From assembly GCF_025567305.1 (NCBI RefSeq), contig NZ_JAOQJP010000003.1, positions 124,001 through 188,000 of the forward strand: 64,000 nucleotides of DNA, written 5' to 3'. A model generated the notes under the pieces. It was not told the origin of the DNA. It made no database searches and saw only the letters and a list, made by a program, of their open reading frames with translations. The DNA is from Lentihominibacter butyricus (GTDB lineage Bacteria > Bacillota > Clostridia > Peptostreptococcales > Anaerovoracaceae). Positions 59,464 to 64,000 of this stretch are shown in pieces (the stretch's first letter is position 1; each line of letters starts with the position of its first letter). The translations under genes and the position numbers were made by a program.

Positions 59464-60858
59464 TTACACGATATGCATGATCTGTATCAGCAGCAGCCAG
59501 GCGAGACCGTAATATGTCACTACCGCAACCAGATCGTTCACAGTAGTGATCAGCGGGCCCGACGCTACCGCCGGATCGACTTTGATCTTATGGAAAAACA
59601 GCGGCACCAGAGTACCTACCAGACTCGAGATCACCATGGCGACCAGCAGAGACACACCGACACATCCCGCTATCAGGAACGCATGTCCTGCACCATAGCC
59701 TTTGAACAGATCTATATAGATCCCCAGAAATGCCACAGTCATGATGCCGAGCAGCAGACCGTTGCCGAAACCGACCCTGATCTCTTTCCATATCAGCCCG
59801 AGCTTTTCTCTTCTGCCCAGCTTTTCATCCATAAGCACTCTGATAGTTACTGCCAGCGACTGCGTGCCTACATTTCCGGCCATATCCAGTATCAGTGACT
59901 GGAAGCATATCACGACCGGAAGCACTGCGACTACACCCTCGAAAGCTCCGACCACCGAGGACACGACCATACCGAGAAAGAGCAGCACGACCAGCCACGG
60001 AAGCCTTTTCTTCATGCTTTCTTTCATCGTCTCTTTGAGATCCTCTTCCGCTGTCAGACCTGCAAGCTTTGCATAATCCTCTCCCATTTCATCGTCCACA
60101 GCTTCGATGATATCCTGAGCCGTCAGGATACCGATCAGCTTTTTCTGCTCATCCACCACCGGCAGCGAATCCTCCGCATAGTCCTTGATGAGCTCGATGC
60201 AGTCAGAGATCTTCTTCCCGGCAGACAGATACGGGTACGAAAAGCTTATGAGTGCATCCAGATCATCACCTGCTCTCGCTATTATCAGATCTTTCAGGTC
60301 GACAGCGCCGACAAAAATGCCGTTTTCATCAACGACATATATAGTAGAGATGTTGTCATGCTCGCCCGCCTGCTTCACCAGTTCGTGCATGGCCCGGCGG
60401 ATATCCAGATTTTCGGATATGCATATATAGTTAGTCGTCATCAGACTGCCGATCTGATCTTCGGCATACGAATGTATCAGGCGTATGTCCGCCTTGATAT
60501 CCTCCCTCAGGACAGGCGCCAGCTGCGCCTTTACATCATCATCTATATGCTCCAGAAGGTCTACCGCATCATCGGAATCCATCTCATTGATGACGGCCGC
60601 CAGCCTCTCGATGCCAAGCTCCTCCGCATAGCTCTCCGGATCATCCATATATGATATGATCTCCGCGATCCACTCTGCTCCCATGAGCTCGTACAGGCTG
60701 TCGCGTTCCTCTGCTGTCAGCAGCATCATACTCTGCGCTATATCATTCGCATGGTAGCTTCGCAGCTGCTCTTTTATCGCTTCACCGCTGCTGCCGCTTC
60801 TGATGATATCTACGATCTCTTCTATGAAGATCGGTTCCTTCAACACTTTCTTTTCCAT
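59464..60858 (-). CDS. mgtE: Magnesium transporter MgtE
   Basis: 464 residues with the full MgtE layout: a helical N-domain (about 10-130, superhelical repeats such as LLEHIDDDVKAQLAP), two CBS domains (about 135-255, MTTNYICISENLDIRRA and LPVVDEQKKLIGILTAQD) and five membrane helices (about 285-460) with VVICFQSLILDMAGNVGTQS as the pore motif. The CBS and N-domains close the channel when Mg2+ is high. It starts 1 base after pdxR ends, so it is expressed with that regulator. Confidence 0.93.
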   Translation of the reverse strand: MEKKVLKEPIFIEEIVDIIRSGSSGEAIKEQLRSYHANDIAQSMMLLTAEERDSLYELMGAEWIAEIISYMDDPESYAEELGIERLAAVINEMDSDDAVDLLEHIDDDVKAQLAPVLREDIKADIRLIHSYAEDQIGSLMTTNYICISENLDIRRAMHELVKQAGEHDNISTIYVVDENGIFVGAVDLKDLIIARAGDDLDALISFSYPYLSAGKKISDCIELIKDYAEDSLPVVDEQKKLIGILTAQDIIEAVDDEMGEDYAKLAGLTAEEDLKETMKESMKKRLPWLVVLLFLGMVVSSVVGAFEGVVAVLPVVICFQSLILDMAGNVGTQSLAVTIRVLMDEKLGRREKLGLIWKEIRVGFGNGLLLGIMTVAFLGIYIDLFKGYGAGHAFLIAGCVGVSLLVAMVISSLVGTLVPLFFHKIKVDPAVASGPLITTVNDLVAVVTYYGLAWLLLIQIMHIV

Positions 60859-60859
60859 T

Positions 60860-62260
60860 TCAAACCTCCGTTTCCTCCCTGAAAACTCTCAGTGCCCCTT
60901 CGATCCTGTCAGCATCTATGTTCGAATAGTTGAATATGAACTGATGCTCAATGCCGTCTTTTCCGAGCATCTCGTAATCGCTCACCGCAGAAATCTTCAG
61001 CCCTCTTTTCTTCAGACGTTCCTTGATGACGCCATCAGGAAGCCCTGTATTTATCTCAAATATAAAGTGCAGTCCCGAGTCGTTCTCGATTATCCTGTAC
61101 ATGCCGGCCGTGAATGTGTTCTTTATGATCTCCAGCACGCGTGCCCTTTTACGCCCGTAAAAAAGCCTCATCCTGTTGATGTGTTTCTCAAAATGCCCCT
61201 GCTTCATGAACTGCGCCAGGATGTACTGCTCAAAATTCGAGACCGTGCATGCATAAAACGACAGTGTCTCGTAGAACCGGTTCGCCAGATGCACCGGAAG
61301 CACCATGTAGCTTATTCGGATCGTCGGTGCCAGAGACTTTGAAAAAGTATTCATATAGATCACCTTCTCGCACCCGTCTATCGAAAACAACGTGGGGATC
61401 GGCCTCCCTCCGACTCTGAATTCACTGTCGTAATCGTCTTCTATGATATATCTGCCCTCGCTCTCGTTCGCCCATGACAGCAACTCGTATCTCCTGCTCG
61501 CCGGCATCGTGATCCCGGTCGGAAAATGGTGATTCGGGGATATATGCGCTACATCTGCTTCCGAAGCCCTGAGCCCCTGGACCGTCACTCCGCATCCATC
61601 GATCCACGCAAAACGGCAGGTAATGTCGTGTTTTCCATAAATATGCACGAGCTTGTTGTAGCCCGGATTTTCTATCGCGTATATGCGATCTTTTCCCAGC
61701 AGCTGGATGAGCACACCGTACAGATACTCGGTACCTGCCCCGATGACGATCTGATCCGGATCCACCAGCATGCCGCGAAAAGACTGCAGATGCTCTGCGA
61801 TAGCTTCTCTGAGAAGCTTTACTCCTCCGGCCGGAGCGATCTGCATCAGCTCCCTCTCACGGTTCGCAATGACATCTCTTGACACCCTTGCCCACACGGA
61901 AAGCGGAAAGTTCGCCGGATTCATGCCATTGTCGGACAGGTCATATATGTAATCACCATCGTTCTCCGGTATGCGTATATCATATGATACATCCGCCTTC
62001 GCCGATACCGCCGCCATCCCCTCTATATCTGCCACATAGTAGCCTGTCTTGGGGATGGTATACACATACCCCTCGCTTATCAGCTGGTCATATGCATTCT
62101 GTATCGTAATGGTACTGATCCCGTTATTGCGTGCGAACGACCGCTTCGACGGAAGCTTCTCGCCCGGCGCCAGGACTCCTGAAATTATGTCCTTTTTTAT
62201 ACATCTGTAAACGTAATTGTAGAGTGGTCCCTCTACATTTTCAAAATCATATGTAAGCAC
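60860..62260 (-). CDS. pdxR: MocR-type (GntR-aminotransferase) regulator, likely PdxR
   Basis: 466 residues. Residues 10-80 are a GntR winged helix (LPSKRSFARNNGISTITIQN). Residues 120-460 are an aminotransferase-like domain with PLP lysine in MNTFSKSLAPTIRIS (about 322) and ENPGYNKLVHIY. Such MocR proteins sense PLP. It is transcribed away from pdxST across a 107-base gap, the classic place for PdxR, which activates vitamin B6 synthesis when PLP is low. mgtE is joined behind it, an unusual partner. Confidence 0.88.
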   Translation of the reverse strand: MLTYDFENVEGPLYNYVYRCIKKDIISGVLAPGEKLPSKRSFARNNGISTITIQNAYDQLISEGYVYTIPKTGYYVADIEGMAAVSAKADVSYDIRIPENDGDYIYDLSDNGMNPANFPLSVWARVSRDVIANRERELMQIAPAGGVKLLREAIAEHLQSFRGMLVDPDQIVIGAGTEYLYGVLIQLLGKDRIYAIENPGYNKLVHIYGKHDITCRFAWIDGCGVTVQGLRASEADVAHISPNHHFPTGITMPASRRYELLSWANESEGRYIIEDDYDSEFRVGGRPIPTLFSIDGCEKVIYMNTFSKSLAPTIRISYMVLPVHLANRFYETLSFYACTVSNFEQYILAQFMKQGHFEKHINRMRLFYGRKRARVLEIIKNTFTAGMYRIIENDSGLHFIFEINTGLPDGVIKERLKKRGLKISAVSDYEMLGKDGIEHQFIFNYSNIDADRIEGALRVFREETEV

Positions 62261-62367
62261 GATCTTCCCCTGTCTCTGGCATGTTTTTTAATCTCTATTT
62301 GAGTGTTTTTTTATAACCAGATCCATTATATGATTTCATTACGCAAAACACAAGGAGGTATTAAGAA

Positions 62368-63252
62368 ATGGATAAAACTCAGAAAACTCAGTACGAATTG
62401 AATAAAGGACTCGCACAGATGCTCAAAGGCGGAGTGATCATGGATGTCACTACTCCGGAGCAGGCAAAGATCGCAGAAGCAGCCGGTGCATGCGCTGTAA
62501 TGGCACTCGAGCGTATCCCTGCGGATATCCGCGCCGCCGGCGGTGTATCCAGGATGAGCGATCCGAAAATGATAAAAGGTATACAGGAGGCAGTCAGCAT
62601 CCCTGTAATGGCAAAATGCCGTATCGGACACTTCGTAGAGGCTCAGATACTCGAGGCCATCGAGATAGACTACATAGATGAATCCGAAGTGCTCTCTCCG
62701 GCCGATGACGTATATCATATCGACAAGACTCAGTTCAAAGTCCCGTTCGTCTGCGGTGCGAGAGATCTCGGCGAAGCGCTGAGAAGGATCAGTGAGGGCG
62801 CTGCGATGATAAGAACAAAAGGCGAACCTGGTACCGGTGATGTCGTTCAGGCTGTCCGCCACATCAGGAAAATGAATGCACAGATCAGAAGGATCACTTC
62901 TATGAGAAATGACGAGCTGTTTGAAGAAGCAAAGCAGCTGCAGGTCCCTTACGAGCTGGTACAGTATGTACACGACAACGGCAAGCTCCCGGTAGTTAAT
63001 TTCGCTGCAGGCGGTGTCGCAACTCCTGCGGATGCGGCGCTCATGATGCAGCTCGGCGCAGAGGGTGTATTCGTAGGCTCCGGCATATTCAAGTCCGGCG
63101 ATCCTGCAAAGCGCGCGGCAGCGATCGTCCAGGCTGTTACGAATTATCAGGACTCAAAGCTCATCGCTTCACTCTCCGAAGACCTGGGAGAAGCGATGGT
63201 CGGTATCAATGCCGATGAGATCCAGCTCATCATGGAAGAAAGAGGTAAATAG
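62368..63252 (+). CDS. pdxS: Pyridoxal 5'-phosphate synthase lyase subunit PdxS
   Basis: 294 residues, the full length of this highly conserved TIM-barrel enzyme. KGGVIMDVTTPEQAKIAE with the catalytic Asp and ALERIPADIRAAGGVSRMSD near residue 50 are diagnostic; the Schiff-base lysines are in MAKCRIGHFVEAQ and in the early K-G-G. It condenses ribose-5-phosphate, glyceraldehyde-3-phosphate and ammonia to PLP. AAGGAGGTATTAAG precedes the ATG. It is coupled to pdxT 3 bases downstream. Confidence 0.97.
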   Translation: MDKTQKTQYELNKGLAQMLKGGVIMDVTTPEQAKIAEAAGACAVMALERIPADIRAAGGVSRMSDPKMIKGIQEAVSIPVMAKCRIGHFVEAQILEAIEIDYIDESEVLSPADDVYHIDKTQFKVPFVCGARDLGEALRRISEGAAMIRTKGEPGTGDVVQAVRHIRKMNAQIRRITSMRNDELFEEAKQLQVPYELVQYVHDNGKLPVVNFAAGGVATPADAALMMQLGAEGVFVGSGIFKSGDPAKRAAAIVQAVTNYQDSKLIASLSEDLGEAMVGINADEIQLIMEERGK

Positions 63253-63254
63253 TC

Positions 63255-63821
63255 ATGCAGATAGGCGTTCTCGCCGTTCAGGGCGCTTTTATAGAACATA
63301 TACATATGCTGGAAAAGCTCGGCGTATCGTGCGTCGAACTGAGACAGCGATCCGATCTGTCCGGCATCGACGGACTGGTGCTGCCCGGTGGTGAAAGCAC
63401 AGTGCAGGGCAAGCTGCTGAAAGAGCTTGATATGTTCGGACCGCTTCAGGAAATGATAAAATACGGTCTTCCCACTCTTGCGACATGTGCGGGACTCATA
63501 CTTCTCGCCGGGCAGCTGGAAAACGATGACACTCGTCACCTGGCCACGCTTCCCGTCACAGTCAGGAGAAATGCGTACGGCAGACAGCTAGGAAGCTTCA
63601 CCACTGTCGCAAATGCAGGCGATATCAAAGATTTTCCAATGGTATTCATCCGCGCGCCGTTCATCACCTCAGCAGGCGACAACGTGGACATCCTTTCCAG
63701 AGTCGACGGCAATATCGTCGCAGTCGAATACAAAAACCAGATCGGTCTGTCTTTCCATCCGGAAATGTCAGACGACACGAGGATCCACGAGTATTTCATA
63801 AAAAAGATCCGGGAAAAATAA
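63255..63821 (+). CDS. pdxT: Pyridoxal 5'-phosphate synthase glutaminase subunit PdxT
   Basis: 188 residues, normal length. A class I glutaminase with LPGGESTVQGKLL (about residue 44), nucleophile Cys in TCAGLILLAG (about 78) and the His-Glu pair in SFHPEMSDD (about 168). It supplies ammonia to PdxS. GAAAGAGGTAAATAGTC lies before the ATG. The operon ends in a strong terminator 20 bases later. Confidence 0.96.
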   Translation: MQIGVLAVQGAFIEHIHMLEKLGVSCVELRQRSDLSGIDGLVLPGGESTVQGKLLKELDMFGPLQEMIKYGLPTLATCAGLILLAGQLENDDTRHLATLPVTVRRNAYGRQLGSFTTVANAGDIKDFPMVFIRAPFITSAGDNVDILSRVDGNIVAVEYKNQIGLSFHPEMSDDTRIHEYFIKKIREK

Positions 63822-63840
63822 TAACATATAGTTAAGGAAA

Positions 63841-63873
63841 GTAATGCAGGGCTACCTCTGCATTACTTTTTTA
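63841..63873 (+). terminator. Terminator of pdxST, overlapping the LysR stop
   Basis: GTAATGCAG (63841-63849) pairs with CTGCATTAC (63858-63866), followed by TTTTTTAT. It also covers the end of the convergent LysR gene. Confidence 0.9.
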
Positions 63874-64000
63874 TAAAAATCTATAAATGCTTCCATCGCC
63901 GGAGATCTCCACTTGTTCCTGTGGATCAGAAGCTGTGTCCACACTTTTACGTAACAGTCATCGACATCCAGCGTTTTCAGGCTGCCGGAATCAACATGAT
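63852..64000 (-). CDS. LysR-type regulator, C-terminal end (runs off the window)
   Basis: The last 48 codons before the TAG at 63852. The stretch LDVDDCYVKVWTQLLIHRNK then WRSPAMEAFIDFYKK is the final strand and helix of a LysR substrate-binding domain (the helix that follows the R-x-x-S-P-A motif). The rest lies beyond the window, so its target is unknown. Confidence 0.75.
   Translation of the reverse strand, partial: HVDSGSLKTLDVDDCYVKVWTQLLIHRNKWRSPAMEAFIDFYKKVMQR

Noticed and set aside
1..64000. rRNA or tRNA genes
   Set aside because: I looked for cloverleaf-like sequences and conserved rRNA blocks in the gene-free gaps and saw none; short tRNAs could still be missed by eye.

Overview
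The window looks like a chromosomal segment of an anaerobic, Gram-positive, probably spore-forming member of the Clostridia. The evidence is strong GGAGG-type ribosome binding sites, surface proteins with TGD-hydrophobic-RRK sorting-like tails, a BclA-like collagen-triplet protein, a selenium-dependent molybdenum hydroxylase gene set, an oxygen-sensitive style Mo-hydroxylase, an EFR1-type ferredoxin and PdxST-type vitamin B6 synthesis. Base composition is mid-GC except for the first 3.7 kb, which is clearly AT-rich. I see no rRNA, tRNA, CRISPR array, intact insertion sequence or prophage; several short decayed gene remnants mark old deletions.

Layout. 1-3.9 kb: AT-rich cassette of two MacB/FtsX-type permeases, an ATPase and the start of a response regulator. 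3.9-7.9 kb: ABC-F ATPase and U32 peptidase/RlhA-like protein. 8.05-9.6 kb: MATE exporter behind a riboswitch-like leader that fits the guanidine-IV (mepA) type. 9.7-18.8 kb: selenium/molybdenum hydroxylase cluster (yedF, cysteine desulfurase, selD fused to a DUF3343-like domain, yqeB, yqeC, three hydroxylase subunits, mocA). 18.8-19.4 kb: decayed DMT exporter and LysR fragments. 19.4-33.8 kb: a large minus-strand locus with a FecCD-type metal/heme-like importer, a second ABC system, a DUF364 protein, two surface proteins sharing an identically spaced six-cysteine motif, one further surface protein and two lipoproteins. This is the best candidate for an undescribed system. 34-36 kb: collagen-like protein and a glycosyltransferase. 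36.7-39.7 kb: small membrane, Lgt-like, GNAT and zinc-ribbon genes. 39.8-43 kb: fused Mop-type aldehyde oxidoreductase behind a long leader with a terminator, possibly a Moco riboswitch. 43.2-45.5 kb: small metabolic genes. 45.6-50.9 kb: aminotransferase/GtrA/aldolase/FGGY kinase/TetR catabolic cluster. 51-54.2 kb: ABC-2 exporter with a P-type ATPase remnant, and an SseB-macrodomain fusion. 54.5-58.8 kb: iron alcohol dehydrogenase, TetR with a near-leaderless promoter, aminotransferase, EFR1 ferredoxin. 58.8-64 kb: DinD remnant, MgtE, PdxR divergent from pdxST, and the 3' end of a LysR gene.

How the parts may work together. MocA would make the MCD cofactor for both the three-subunit hydroxylase and the Mop-type enzyme. 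SelD, YedF, the desulfurase, YqeB and YqeC would add labile selenium to the first and possibly the second. The importer locus may bring in a metal or metallo-ligand captured by its cysteine-rich surface proteins. Two intergenic regions 20 kb apart each hold three copies of the same interrupted palindrome (11-bp arms, 22-23-bp spacer) at near-helical spacing upstream of plus-strand genes; no feature type I know explains it.
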